Assembly (NCBI GenBank): GCA_964470785.1
Contig: CAYYED010000043.1
Location: forward strand, 1-13,568
Length of the DNA: 13,568 bases
Reading direction: 5' to 3'
Source of the DNA: CAYYED01 sp964470785
GTDB taxonomy: Bacteria > Patescibacteriota > Minisyncoccia > Minisyncoccales > PEYH01
In this document: one piece after another, positions 5,466 through 11,845 of the stretch
How positions within the stretch are numbered: the stretch's first letter is position 1
Layout: the number at the start of each line of letters is the position of its first letter
Notes under the pieces: generated by a model
Database searches by the model: none
What the model was told of the DNA's origin: nothing
Seen by the model: only the letters and a program-made list of their open reading frames with translations
Position numbers and translations under genes: made by a program

Positions 5466-5594
5466 GTCATCCCCGCGAAAGCGGGGATCTAAACAATGGA
5501 TTCCCGTCCCTGCCTTCGCGGAGATAAGCTCCGGCGGAGAAAAATTTTTTCCTGTCATCCCCGCGAAAGCGGGGATCTAAACAATGGATTCCCG
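5466..5594. repeat. Two exact 41-bp direct repeats (GTCATCCCCGCGAAAGCGGGG type)
   Basis: Copies at 5466-5506 and 5554-5594 are identical and start 88 bases apart. Each opens with the hairpin ATCCCCGC-GAAA-GCGGGGAT and ends in TGGATTCCCG. A related, diverged unit is at 9389-9468. This type of intergenic repeat is widespread in bacterial genomes and, when translated, yields spurious VIPAEAGI peptides. Confidence 0.8.
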
Positions 5595-5662
5595 CTCCCC
5601 GATCAGGGTCAGGGACAGGTTTCACGGGAATGACAAAAGAGCTTTTGTTACTTTGAGATTTG

Positions 5663-5692
5663 CCTATCCCGCTGACAGCGGTCGGCCAAGGG
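5663..5692. repeat. CCTAGCCCGCTGAC repeat, copy 2
   Basis: This reads CCTATCCCGCTGACAGCGG then TCGGCCAAGGG, matching the copies at 3160, 9496 and 9526. The arms GACAGC and the GGTC side can pair. It sits just downstream of the alaS stop on the minus strand but lacks a T-run. Confidence 0.65.
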
Positions 5693-5733
5693 CGCTTTAC
5701 GCTTAAAAGAATTAAAAAACAGAAATTAGAAAT

Positions 5734-7497
5734 TTATTTAAGCGCCGCCTTTATCCTCCTCACTCCTGAACCCACCGATTCTTCTTTAATAATAACAAAC
5801 TTTCCTAATTCTTGGGTATTTTTTGCATGGGGTCCGGCGCATATTTCTTTAGAAAAATTGCCAATCGAATATACGATTACTCTTTCCGGATACTTTTCTT
5901 TAAAAAAAGATAACGCTCCGCTTTGTATGGCTTTTTCTAAATCCATTTCCTCTCTCTTTACCTCTATTTTTTGTTCTATCTTTTCATTAACTATCTTTTG
6001 CACCTTTTCCAGTTCTTCTTTTTCCGGCTTTCTTTCAAAAGAAAAATCAAACCTTAGACGAGCAGAAGTTATATCAGAACCCATTTGCCTCACCTGCTCC
6101 CCTAAAACCTGCCTTAAAGCGGCTTGTAAAAGATGGGTAGCGGTATGAAGGTTGGTTGTTTGAATTTTTAGGCCAGTATCTTTAATTTTCTCTATATTCC
6201 CTCCTCCAAATTTCTTTTCAGCTCCTGCCCGGGAAATCTTTTGATGCTTTTTAAACTCCTTATAAAATCCTTCTCTATCCACTTGAAGGCCCTTGCTTGC
6301 GGCAATCTCTTGAATCAGCTCTAAAGGAAAACCATATGTTTCAAAAAGATAAAAGGCCTCTCTATCTCCAACAAGGTTGCCCTTTTTGCTTTTTAATAAC
6401 TTTTCCAGTTTTTTCAATCCTTGTTCTAATGTCCTGCTGAAATTTTGTTCTTCTTTTTCAATAATAGTCAGGATGTCGGCTTCTTGACGGCTTATTTCGG
6501 GATATGTCTGCTTATATATTTCAATAACTTTTTTTGCCGCATCAATTAAAAGGCGCTCTCCTCCTCCTATTAATTTTTTCTCTCTTACCGCTTTCCTTAA
6601 AACACGCCTTAAAATATAGCCCCTGCCGGTTTTTTCAGGCAAAATCCCTTCTCCTGCTAAAAATACCGATGCCTTTATGTGGTCGGCAATAATGCGTTCG
6701 CTTCGTTCGTTTGGCTTTTGTGTTTGAATTTTTTGAATAATGGGTAAAAATATATCGGTTTCAAAAACAGAGCCCTTTTTCTGTAAAACAGCAAGCAGGC
6801 GCTCTATGCCTAATCCCGTATCCACTCCTTTCTGTTTTAAGGGCGCCAATTCTTTTTTTTCGTTCTGTTCAAATTGATTAAAAACCAAATTCCAGATTTC
6901 TACAAACCTGCCACACTCACAATTAGGAAGGCAATGGCCACCCTTTTGGCAAGATGTCCCCTTGGTGTCATAATAAATCTCCACCGTCGGACCGCAGGGC
7001 CCGCTCTCTCCGGTTGGTCCCCAAAAATTATCTTCTTTGCCAAAACCGACAATCCTTTTTTCCGAAATACCTTGCGACAAAATAATTTCTTTTGATTCTT
7101 CGTCTGCTTTCGTTTGCTTATCTCCCTTAAAATAGCTAAACCAAAGCTTTTCTCGGGGTAAAAAACAAACTTCTTCTAAAAATTTTAGCGCTAATTTAAT
7201 AGTTTCTTCTTTGAAATAAAGGCCGAAACTAAAATTACCAAGCATTTCAAAAAACGTTAAGTGTGTGTTATCTCCAACACTCTCAATGTCTGATGTTCTT
7301 AAACATTTTTGGCAACTGACAGCATTATCTCCATAGGGCGATTTTTCTCCTAAAAAATACGGCTTAAATTGCTGCATTCCGGCCGTAGTAAAAAGCACCG
7401 AAGGGTCGTTGGGAACCAAAGATGAAGAAGGGACAATAGTATGCCCTCTTTCTTTAAAAAACTCTAAAAAATTTTTTCGTAATTCAAAGGATTGCAT
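5734..7497 (-). CDS. alaS: Alanyl-tRNA synthetase, short form lacking the C-terminal domain
   Basis: The enzyme charges tRNA-Ala with alanine in the cytoplasm. Class II catalytic motifs are clear: TTAGMQQFKPYFLG (37-50), motif 2 in CLRTSDIESVGDNTHLTFFE (65-84), a Cys-rich insert with PNCECGRFVEIWNLVF (191-206), and motif 3 GVDTGLGIERLL (224-235). The tRNA-binding helical region follows (about 260-420). The editing domain has HTATH (451-455) and CAGPH (553-557), the usual HxxxH and CxxxH zinc sites. The 587-residue protein then ends at GSGVRRIKAALK, so the C-Ala/DHHA1 module of the roughly 875-residue E. coli enzyme is absent. The next sequence is a repeat gap with no frame for it, so this looks like a natural short form, not a broken gene. 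I chose ATG 7497 (MQSFELRKNF) because the 42 upstream in-frame codons are repeat DNA. No Shine-Dalgarno. Confidence 0.95.
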   Translation of the reverse strand: MQSFELRKNFLEFFKERGHTIVPSSSLVPNDPSVLFTTAGMQQFKPYFLGEKSPYGDNAVSCQKCLRTSDIESVGDNTHLTFFEMLGNFSFGLYFKEETIKLALKFLEEVCFLPREKLWFSYFKGDKQTKADEESKEIILSQGISEKRIVGFGKEDNFWGPTGESGPCGPTVEIYYDTKGTSCQKGGHCLPNCECGRFVEIWNLVFNQFEQNEKKELAPLKQKGVDTGLGIERLLAVLQKKGSVFETDIFLPIIQKIQTQKPNERSERIIADHIKASVFLAGEGILPEKTGRGYILRRVLRKAVREKKLIGGGERLLIDAAKKVIEIYKQTYPEISRQEADILTIIEKEEQNFSRTLEQGLKKLEKLLKSKKGNLVGDREAFYLFETYGFPLELIQEIAASKGLQVDREGFYKEFKKHQKISRAGAEKKFGGGNIEKIKDTGLKIQTTNLHTATHLLQAALRQVLGEQVRQMGSDITSARLRFDFSFERKPEKEELEKVQKIVNEKIEQKIEVKREEMDLEKAIQSGALSFFKEKYPERVIVYSIGNFSKEICAGPHAKNTQELGKFVIIKEESVGSGVRRIKAALK

Positions 7498-7607
7498 TTG
7501 ATAAAAAATGGGAAAATGGGGACATGCACATTTTTTATTCCGTTGCTTCGATGCCGTATTTGCGGGAGTTGTAGTTCTCGATAGACCTGTCCCGAGCTTG
7601 TCGAAGG

Positions 7608-7777
7608 GCTCGAACAGTAACATTTATTCTTCGAGCTTGTTGAAGGGCTCGAACAGTAACATTTATTCTTCGAGCTTGTCGAGAAGTACATTAGGAAATG
7701 TTCTCGACAAGCTCGAACAGTAATTATATTGCAGTTTTCGAAGGGCTCGAACAGTAACATTTATTCTTCGAGCTTGT
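7608..7777. repeat. Three exact copies of a 33-bp dispersed repeat
   Basis: The unit starts GCTCGAACAGTAACATTT and ends TTCTTCGAGCTTGT. Copies are at 7608-7640, 7647-7679 and 7745-7777; a fourth, inverted, is at 20-52. Between copies two and three the same TTCGAGCTTGTCGAG core appears inverted (about 7700-7720). Spacing is irregular (39 then 98 bases), so this is not a CRISPR array. It resembles REP-type palindromic elements, but no REP-associated transposase gene is present in the window. Confidence 0.8.
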
Positions 7778-7790
7778 CGAGAAGTCCGGG

Positions 7791-7813
7791 TTGTCGACTT
7801 CGGAAGTCGACAA
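7791..7813. repeat. Perfect 23-base palindrome
   Basis: TTGTCGACTT and AAGTCGACAA flank CGG, giving a ten-pair stem. Neither strand has a T-run immediately after it. It closes the TTCGAGCTTGT repeat cluster upstream of alaS. Confidence 0.65.
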
Positions 7814-7841
7814 AATAATTTCGGCAATGGGATCGAAAAAA

Positions 7842-7881
7842 GTCCTAAAGATTTCTATTCATAACTTCGGGAGAAATCTTT
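7842..7881 (-). terminator. Weak candidate terminator after the YkuK-like gene
   Basis: On the minus strand AAAGATTTCT (7881-7872) pairs with AGAAATCTTT (7856-7847), ten pairs with a 15-base loop. It starts about 27 bases after the stop codon, and a T6 run follows five bases after the stem. The stem is AT-rich and the T-run offset, so function is uncertain. Confidence 0.35.
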
Positions 7882-7907
7882 TTAACGAATTTTTTTCCAC
7901 ATTATCC

Positions 7908-8417
7908 TCAACTAAACCTGTCCGCTACTATTGAAGCCACGTAGGCCTCCGGTTTGATTTTTGCCTCAAAACCGTTGCCCCTTATTAATCCCACTACTTC
8001 TTTAATCATATCCTTAGTTTTTCCTCCCTCGCTAATATCAGCATGGATATAGCGAAACTCATAATCACAGGGTTCAATTTCTTTTGTGAGCTGTTCTTTC
8101 AATGCGTCTCTCGTCTTTAAAGCCAATTGGCAGGACAGATAAGCTTCTTCTAAAATTCTCTCGTGAATATTATAAAAAATTCTATTTTTATACCTCACTC
8201 GTTTTAAAAAAAATCTTCCTCCTTCTCCGATTCTTAAAACCACTACGGCTACCGGAAAAGTTGGCGATTCTCCGGATGAAGAATCGCATCCTACAATTAC
8301 TTCATATTTTTTATTGGGCTTTTCTTTAATATATGAAAAAACCTCTTTGACAACCTGTTCAAAAACGATATCTCCTTTAGTGGGATTAAAAAATTTTCCT
8401 TGAGTTATATTCTCCAT
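7908..8417 (-). CDS. YkuK-like RNase H-fold protein (DUF458 family)
   Basis: The 169-residue product matches the family of Bacillus YkuK, which adopts an RNase H-like fold; its biochemical role is not established. Visible signs are the first strand EVIVGCDSS with Asp45, a YRYKNRIFYNIHERILEEAYLS-type segment (seen here as VRYKNRIFYNIHERIL, about 74-89), the central YIHADIS with Asp127, and the C-terminal KPEAYVASIVADRFS with Asp166. Those acidic residues sit where RNase H-fold nucleases bind metal, so nuclease activity is possible but inferred. Length is normal for the family. The start lies 15 bases after the tpiA TGA, so the two are probably cotranscribed. It ends in TGA at the natural end of the family. 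No clear Shine-Dalgarno is present. Confidence 0.85.
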   Translation of the reverse strand: MENITQGKFFNPTKGDIVFEQVVKEVFSYIKEKPNKKYEVIVGCDSSSGESPTFPVAVVVLRIGEGGRFFLKRVRYKNRIFYNIHERILEEAYLSCQLALKTRDALKEQLTKEIEPCDYEFRYIHADISEGGKTKDMIKEVVGLIRGNGFEAKIKPEAYVASIVADRFS

Positions 8418-8432
8418 AATAATAGAATACTC

Positions 8433-9179
8433 TCATAAAACTCTTAAAATAGCAATAAATTCTTTGGCCGATAAAGATGCCCCGCCTACCAACAGTCCAT
8501 CCATCCCGGCCTCCCCGATATACTCTTCGGCATTATTTGATGTTGCGCTCCCGCCGTAAAGAATTTTGATTTGTCTGACCGCAGAACGGCCGTATTTTTG
8601 AGACAAAGACCTTCTAATTAGTATCGCCATACTCATCGCTTCGTCTGCCTGACAAGAAATTCCTGTGCCTATCGCCCATACCGGCTCATAAGCAATAATT
8701 ATTTTCCCTGCTTTATTTTTAGCTATTCCTGTTAGTCCTTCTTTGATTTGGGATTGTAAAATACCAACCGTTGCTTGAGCGTTCTTTTGCACAAGGGTTT
8801 CTCCAATGCAAAATATCGGAATTAATCCTTCTTGCAAAACACTCTTAATTTTTTTATTGATATCTTCATTACTCTCCCCTGCCTGCCTTCTTTCGCTATG
8901 CCCGACAATTACATATTCACATCCAATGCTTTTTAACATTTTAGCAGACACTTCTCCGGTAGAAGCCCCTTCCTTCCAAAAAACATTTTGACTGCCCAGC
9001 ACAATGTCTTGCTTTTTTTGCTTCAAAAAAGGCAAAAAAGCAAGGGGCGGACATACTATCACTTTGGCTTTTCTTTTGTATTTTTTCGCTCCTTGGCTAA
9101 CTTTGGCAAAAAGCGCCTTAGCTTGCGCCAGAGAAGAGGGGTTGCATTTCCAATTTGCAATAATGAGGGGTTTGGACAT
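8433..9179 (-). CDS. tpiA: Triosephosphate isomerase
   Basis: The enzyme interconverts dihydroxyacetone phosphate and glyceraldehyde 3-phosphate in glycolysis. The 248-residue product is a complete TIM barrel with all catalytic residues: Asn9 and Lys11 in IIANWKCN, His94 in IVGHSERRQ, and Glu165 in AYEPVWAIGTG. The phosphate-binding loops ILYGGSAT and DGLLVGGASL near the C-terminus are intact. The ATG at 9179 follows an AT-rich tract without a Shine-Dalgarno. Upstream lies a 407-base repeat gap after galT, so it probably has its own promoter, although I see only weak -10-like hexamers (TAGAAT) close to the start. The YkuK-like gene follows 15 bases downstream. It ends in TGA. Confidence 0.97.
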   Translation of the reverse strand: MSKPLIIANWKCNPSSLAQAKALFAKVSQGAKKYKRKAKVIVCPPLAFLPFLKQKKQDIVLGSQNVFWKEGASTGEVSAKMLKSIGCEYVIVGHSERRQAGESNEDINKKIKSVLQEGLIPIFCIGETLVQKNAQATVGILQSQIKEGLTGIAKNKAGKIIIAYEPVWAIGTGISCQADEAMSMAILIRRSLSQKYGRSAVRQIKILYGGSATSNNAEEYIGEAGMDGLLVGGASLSAKEFIAILRVL

Positions 9180-9316
9180 AATATAATTAAATTCTAAATT
9201 CTAATATCTAAATCCCTAAATGGGCGAGCCCATCGGGCTAAAGCTTAAACAAATCCAAAATTCAAATGACCGAAATTCAAAACCGTTTTGGATTTTGGAT
9301 TTTGATATTGTTTACC

Positions 9317-9348
9317 TGCCCGCAGTGCTACAGCGTTGCAGGCGGGCA
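9317..9348. repeat. TGCCCGC/GCGGGCA hairpin
   Basis: TGCCCGC (9317-9323) pairs with GCGGGCA (9342-9348) around a loop containing GCTACAGCGTTGCA. A similar sequence with GCTACGCAAAGCGTTGCA lies at the right edge of the window (13535-13568), and a GC-only relative is at 5124-5160. Confidence 0.6.
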
Positions 9349-9370
9349 AAACTACAGCGTAAAGCTCAAA

Positions 9371-9480
9371 ATGACAAAAGCTCTTTTGTCATTCCCGCGG
9401 AAGCGGGAATCCATAAATCTCAAGCGGGAATCTATTGTCTGGATCCCCGCCTCCGCGGGGATGACACTGTTGTGTCACTT
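9371..9480. repeat. Composite hairpin repeat related to 5450-5650
   Basis: It carries ATGACAAAAG-CT-CTTTTGTCAT (9371-9392), ATTCCCGC-GGAA-GCGGGAAT (9391-9410), a GGATCCCCGC to GCGGGGATGACAC segment, and TGTGTCACTTTGCA. The same modules appear at 5450-5650 in reversed overall order and orientation (AGTGCAAAATGACAC there), so both gaps hold versions of one composite element. Confidence 0.65.
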
Positions 9481-9495
9481 TGCATTTTAGTTTTG

Positions 9496-9561
9496 CCTAG
9501 CCCGCTGACAGCCGTCGGACTAGGGCCTATCCCGCTGACTGCTTCGGCATTCGGCCTAGGG
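9496..9561. repeat. Two tandem CCTAGCCCGCTGAC repeats, copies 3 and 4
   Basis: Copy 3 (9496-9525) reads CCTAGCCCGCTGACAGCC then GTCGGACTAGGG and can fold through CCTAG/CTAGG and GAC/GTC. Copy 4 (9526-9561) begins CCTATCCCGCTGACTGC and ends GGCCTAGGG. They lie just past the galT stop on the minus strand and may structure its 3' end. Confidence 0.65.
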
Positions 9562-9586
9562 AAAATTGAAAATTGAAAATTATTTG

Positions 9587-10672
9587 TCATATGCTCTGTT
9601 TTTTTAGATATTCGGCTGCTTCTTCCGGCCTGATAGTGGAAATTTCAATACCCGTTGACATTTCAAATCCGGCTAAAATGCTTGTCTTGGGCGCAATCAC
9701 CCAGTGCCAATGGTAATAATCATGATTTCTTCCATCGCACGGAGCGGTCTGTAAATAAAAATTATAAGGAGGGTCGGCCAGTCCTTTATAAAGTTTTCTT
9801 ATTGCCGCAAAAAACGCTTCGGCTAATTGATGCTTTTGCGCATCGGTAATCCGTTCAAAGTACGGAAGATGTTCTTTGGGCGTAATAGACATTTCAAAAG
9901 CCGACTTGGAGGCAAAAGGACAAACCACTAAAAATTCCTTGTTCTCAAACACCACCCTTTCCCTGTGTTTAACATCCCATTTGTTCATTTCGCAATGAGC
10001 GCATTTTTTATAGTGTTCAAAATAACTTTTGGCTCCGAACAAGCTTCTTTTAATCTTTGGATCAATGACCGGAGCAGCAATAATCTGAGAATGCGGATGA
10101 GACACAGAGGCCCCTGCTTCCTCTCCATGATTGTGAAAAATAGAAACATAATTGATATGGGGCTCTTTCATCAACTCCACATACCTTGCCTGATAAACAT
10201 CTAATAATTCTTTAATCTGTTCTAAAGTAAATTGAGCAAGCTGCTTAGTGTGGTGGCGGGTTACCACTACTTCAGCCGCTCCATAGGCATTCATTATTTG
10301 ATGAAGCCCTTTTTTTCTTATATTCAACCCATCCATTCTAACAAAAGCAGGATACTTATTGGGGATAACTACTATTGTCCAATCCTTGGGAATTTGAATG
10401 CCCCCGCTTTGATGGTCATTCGGAGAAAAAATATCTATTTTGCCTTGCCGGGAAATTAAAATAGGAGGGAGCTGGGTCTCTATGTTGCAAAAAAAACAAT
10501 CTTTTTGCGATATTGTTGTTTTTCTTCTTTTTTCTGATTTAAATGCCTCCGGCCTTTTTGCTCTGCCCGTAGCTACAACTACCCAATCGCGGGAAATTAG
10601 GGCAAAACGCAATTCTGAAGGAAATTTTTCCCGATTTGCGCTTTTCGTTTTATGTTTTATATTTTTTTCCAT
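9587..10672 (-). CDS. galT: Galactose-1-phosphate uridylyltransferase family protein
   Basis: GalT exchanges UDP between UDP-glucose and galactose 1-phosphate through a uridylylated histidine. The 361-residue product shows a zinc-type pair CFFC (59-62), WTIVVIPNKYPAF (98-110), the HNHGEEAGAS loop (180-189), the HIT-like catalytic SHPHSQ with His194 as nucleophile by family rule, a second CAHC (224-227), and the C-terminal HWHWVIAPK (321-329). The ending GIEISTIRPEEAAEYLK is typical. Exact substrates are inferred; relatives use other sugar phosphates. The ATG at 10672 overlaps the end of the upstream glycosyltransferase gene by 23 bases, with AGGA nearby, so they are probably translationally coupled. 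No galE or galK is in the window. It ends in TGA. Confidence 0.92.
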   Translation of the reverse strand: MEKNIKHKTKSANREKFPSELRFALISRDWVVVATGRAKRPEAFKSEKRRKTTISQKDCFFCNIETQLPPILISRQGKIDIFSPNDHQSGGIQIPKDWTIVVIPNKYPAFVRMDGLNIRKKGLHQIMNAYGAAEVVVTRHHTKQLAQFTLEQIKELLDVYQARYVELMKEPHINYVSIFHNHGEEAGASVSHPHSQIIAAPVIDPKIKRSLFGAKSYFEHYKKCAHCEMNKWDVKHRERVVFENKEFLVVCPFASKSAFEMSITPKEHLPYFERITDAQKHQLAEAFFAAIRKLYKGLADPPYNFYLQTAPCDGRNHDYYHWHWVIAPKTSILAGFEMSTGIEISTIRPEEAAEYLKKQSI

Positions 10673-11387
10673 ACTTTCCTAAAATTAAATCAATTTTTAA
10701 TTTTATCATATCTTTGAACATTCTAAAAATATCCTTCGTTTTAACCTTGCTCTCTAAATCATTAACCCATCTTATTGGAATTTCTTTTATTTTATAACCC
10801 AGCCGCTTAGCCAAAACCAAAGATTCCACATCAAAATTGAAACCCGCTGTTTTGACTTTAGAAAAAATATCTTCTGCTGCTTTAGCAGTAAAACATTTAA
10901 ATCCGCATTGGGTGTCTCCAATCCGCCAAAGGCCAACAATAAATTTCCTGATTAGCTTAAATCCTTCTCCCAAAATAATCTTCCTTATAAATGGCTGGGG
11001 CGGATCAAGCACCGCTCCCTTAATGTCTCTTGAACCGATAACCACATCAAATCCTTTTTCAAACCAGAGCCATATTTTTCCTACTTGCTCAATAGAAGTG
11101 GAATTGTCAGAATCAGAAAACAAACGATATTCCCCTTTTGCCTCAAGCATTCCTTGCTTGACAACACCTCCTTTTCCCTTGTTTCTTTTATTATCAATCA
11201 ATCTCAAGATAGGAATTTCTCTGCTTAATTCTTGAACTGCCCGAGCAGTATTATCTTTTGAGCCATCATTAATTACGACTATCTCTGACTCATATGTTTG
11301 TTTTTTCAAGTAATCATAAGTTAAACGAAGAGTTTTGGGAATTCTTTTTTCTTCGTTGTAGGCCGGAAATATAACTGAAAGTTTCAT
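10650..11387 (-). CDS. GT2-family glycosyltransferase, dolichyl/polyprenyl-phosphate sugar transferase type
   Basis: The 245-residue GT-A fold protein likely transfers a sugar from a nucleotide donor to a polyprenyl phosphate. Motifs in order: VIFPAYNEEKRI (5-16), the nucleotide-binding VVINDGSKDNT (37-47), the GKGGVVKQGM loop (71-80), a DSD metal site in LFSDSDNS (89-96, canonical DAD or DxD), VVIGSRD (115-121), DTQCGFKCF (158-166), GFNFDVESLVLAKRLGY (182-198) and EIPIRWVN (202-209). The DTQCGFKCF and IPIRWVN signatures are those of the ALG5/DPM1-like branch. No transmembrane segments are seen, so it would act at the cytoplasmic face. The ATG at 11387 is almost at the predicted transcript start. 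galT overlaps its 3' end. Donor and acceptor are not determined. Confidence 0.92.
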   Translation of the reverse strand: MKLSVIFPAYNEEKRIPKTLRLTYDYLKKQTYESEIVVINDGSKDNTARAVQELSREIPILRLIDNKRNKGKGGVVKQGMLEAKGEYRLFSDSDNSTSIEQVGKIWLWFEKGFDVVIGSRDIKGAVLDPPQPFIRKIILGEGFKLIRKFIVGLWRIGDTQCGFKCFTAKAAEDIFSKVKTAGFNFDVESLVLAKRLGYKIKEIPIRWVNDLESKVKTKDIFRMFKDMIKLKIDLILGKYGKKYKT

Positions 11388-11394
11388 AAAGTAA

Positions 11395-11424
11395 TAATTA
11401 ATGCTTTATTTATTATTGTATCAA
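11395..11424 (-). promoter_or_regulatory. Weak candidate promoter for the glycosyltransferase-galT pair
   Basis: TTGATA (11424-11419) lies 18 bases before TAATTA (11400-11395), giving a start at about the ATG (11387), so the transcript would be nearly leaderless. The region is AT-rich and the -10 is poor. A terminator directly upstream makes some promoter necessary here. Confidence 0.3.
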
Positions 11425-11463
11425 AAAATAAAAAAAGAAAAAGGGGGCGTTTTACGTCCCCTT
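11424..11463 (-). terminator. Intrinsic terminator overlapping the end of the small membrane-protein gene
   Basis: On the minus strand AAGGGG-A-CGT pairs with ACG-C-CCCCTT around a short A-rich loop (one A-C mismatch), followed at once by a U-rich tract of about 19 bases with two interruptions. The stop codon TAA lies inside the hairpin. It should separate the small membrane-protein gene from the glycosyltransferase. Confidence 0.7.
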
Positions 11464-11796
11464 GTGGTCGCTGGGAACAGGTGATATCAGCCACCAAAAA
11501 ATATTTGCCAGAATCCAAACAGAAATAAGGCAAAATAATACAAAAAAAAGTTTATGCTTCCAACAGGCAAGGCCCGCAGCCCAGCCAAGCCCTATGCCTG
11601 CAATTGCTCCGGGAAGATAAATAACATCAAGTCCCCAGCGCCCAACACAAAAAGCTAGAAAAACCAAAGAGCTAAAACCAATCCATGCCGATGTTTCAAG
11701 GTTATGGCGCCAAAAGAACTGCCACCACCCCGGTGCTGCTATCAAACTCAAAACTACAAAAATCCTTTTAGCCAAAATGCTCTCTATTCTATTCAT
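11452..11796 (-). CDS. Small integral membrane protein of unknown function
   Basis: I do not recognise a family. The 114-residue product is very hydrophobic and Trp-rich. Likely membrane segments are about 9-29 (AKRIFVVLSLIAAPGWWQFF), 37-56 (AWIGFSSLVFLAFCVG), 58-76 (VIYLPGAIAGIGLGWAAGL) and 82-104 (LFFVLFCLISVWILANIFWW), with a basic start and a short polar tail (SPVPSDHKGT). It is the only gene here with a consensus Shine-Dalgarno, AAAGGAGGA (11809-11801), five bases before the ATG. It also has a promoter with a perfect TTGACA and an intrinsic terminator at its stop. It is therefore a self-contained single-gene unit placed between map and the glycosyltransferase. Coding status is supported by these signals; function is open. 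Confidence 0.8.
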   Translation of the reverse strand: MNRIESILAKRIFVVLSLIAAPGWWQFFWRHNLETSAWIGFSSLVFLAFCVGRWGLDVIYLPGAIAGIGLGWAAGLACWKHKLFFVLFCLISVWILANIFWWLISPVPSDHKGT

Positions 11797-11800
11797 GATA

Positions 11801-11809
11801 TCCTCCTTT
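11801..11809 (-). promoter_or_regulatory. Strong Shine-Dalgarno of the small membrane-protein gene
   Basis: AAAGGAGGA ends four to five bases before the ATG at 11796. It nearly matches the full anti-Shine-Dalgarno complement and is the strongest in the window, which fixes this start. Confidence 0.85.
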
Positions 11810-11818
11810 TATCTTTAC

Positions 11819-11845
11819 CTTATATTGTTCTAAAAAATATGTCAA
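11819..11845 (-). promoter_or_regulatory. Predicted promoter of the small membrane-protein gene
   Basis: A perfect -35 TTGACA (11845-11840) is followed, after a short 15-base spacer, by TATAAG (11824-11819). The start would be near 11812, leaving a leader just long enough for the Shine-Dalgarno. The short spacer is the weak point. Confidence 0.5.

Larger units (their letters stand above)
5020..5733. repeat. Repeat-rich gap of about 700 bases between alaS and the baseplate-J-like gene
   Basis: There is no credible gene. In order it holds: the promoter at 5044-5073; a candidate element bounded by 14-bp inverted repeats (5091-5294); AT-rich DNA with TTCAAATTTCAAATT tracts (about 5380-5450); ATGACAC-GTGTCAT (about 5453-5470); two exact 41-bp direct repeats (5466-5506 and 5554-5594); ACAAAAG-CTTTTGT near 5635-5650; and a CCTATCCCGCTGAC repeat (5663-5692). 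Confidence 0.7.
7498..7907. repeat. Repeat-filled gap upstream of alaS
   Basis: There is no gene in these 410 bases. The gap carries three copies of the 33-bp TTCGAGCTTGT unit (7608-7777), a segment similar to the inverted one at the left window edge (about 7530-7580), a perfect palindrome (7791-7813), and a weak terminator candidate (7842-7881) for the upstream gene. I see no convincing promoter for alaS. Confidence 0.65.
9180..9586. repeat. Repeat-rich gap between galT and tpiA
   Basis: There is no credible gene in 407 bases. It holds an AT tract (9185-9220), a GCCCGC/GCGGGC hairpin (9317-9348), a perfect ATGACAAAAG/CTTTTGTCAT stem (9371-9392), the ATTCCCGC/GCGGGAAT hairpin (9391-9410), an inverted partner ending in GGGGATGACAC (about 9445-9470), and two tandem CCTAGCCCGCTGAC repeats (9496-9561). 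Plus-strand frames through it are translated repeats. Confidence 0.7.

Noticed and set aside
5660..6148. Plus-strand frame of 162 codons
   Set aside because: It lies antisense to the end of alaS and starts in a repeat; it has no recognisable domain.
7498..7623. N-terminal extension of alaS by 42 codons
   Set aside because: These codons come from repeat DNA; AlaRS proteins begin close to the conserved ELRKNFLEFFKERGH segment.
7464..7760. Open frame of about 98 codons over the repeat cluster upstream of alaS
   Set aside because: Its repetitive peptide (SSPSTSSKNKCY) is translated 33-bp repeat DNA, and it overlaps the alaS start.
7608..7777. CRISPR array
   Set aside because: Units are spaced irregularly (39 and 98 bases), the first gap is only six bases, and no cas genes are present.
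9180..9225. Promoter of tpiA (TAGAAT hexamers)
   Set aside because: The AT-rich tract gives several weak -10 matches and no acceptable -35.
9220..9576. Plus-strand open frame of 118 codons between tpiA and galT
   Set aside because: It translates intergenic hairpin repeats, including the familiar spurious VIPAEAGI peptide, and has no start signals.
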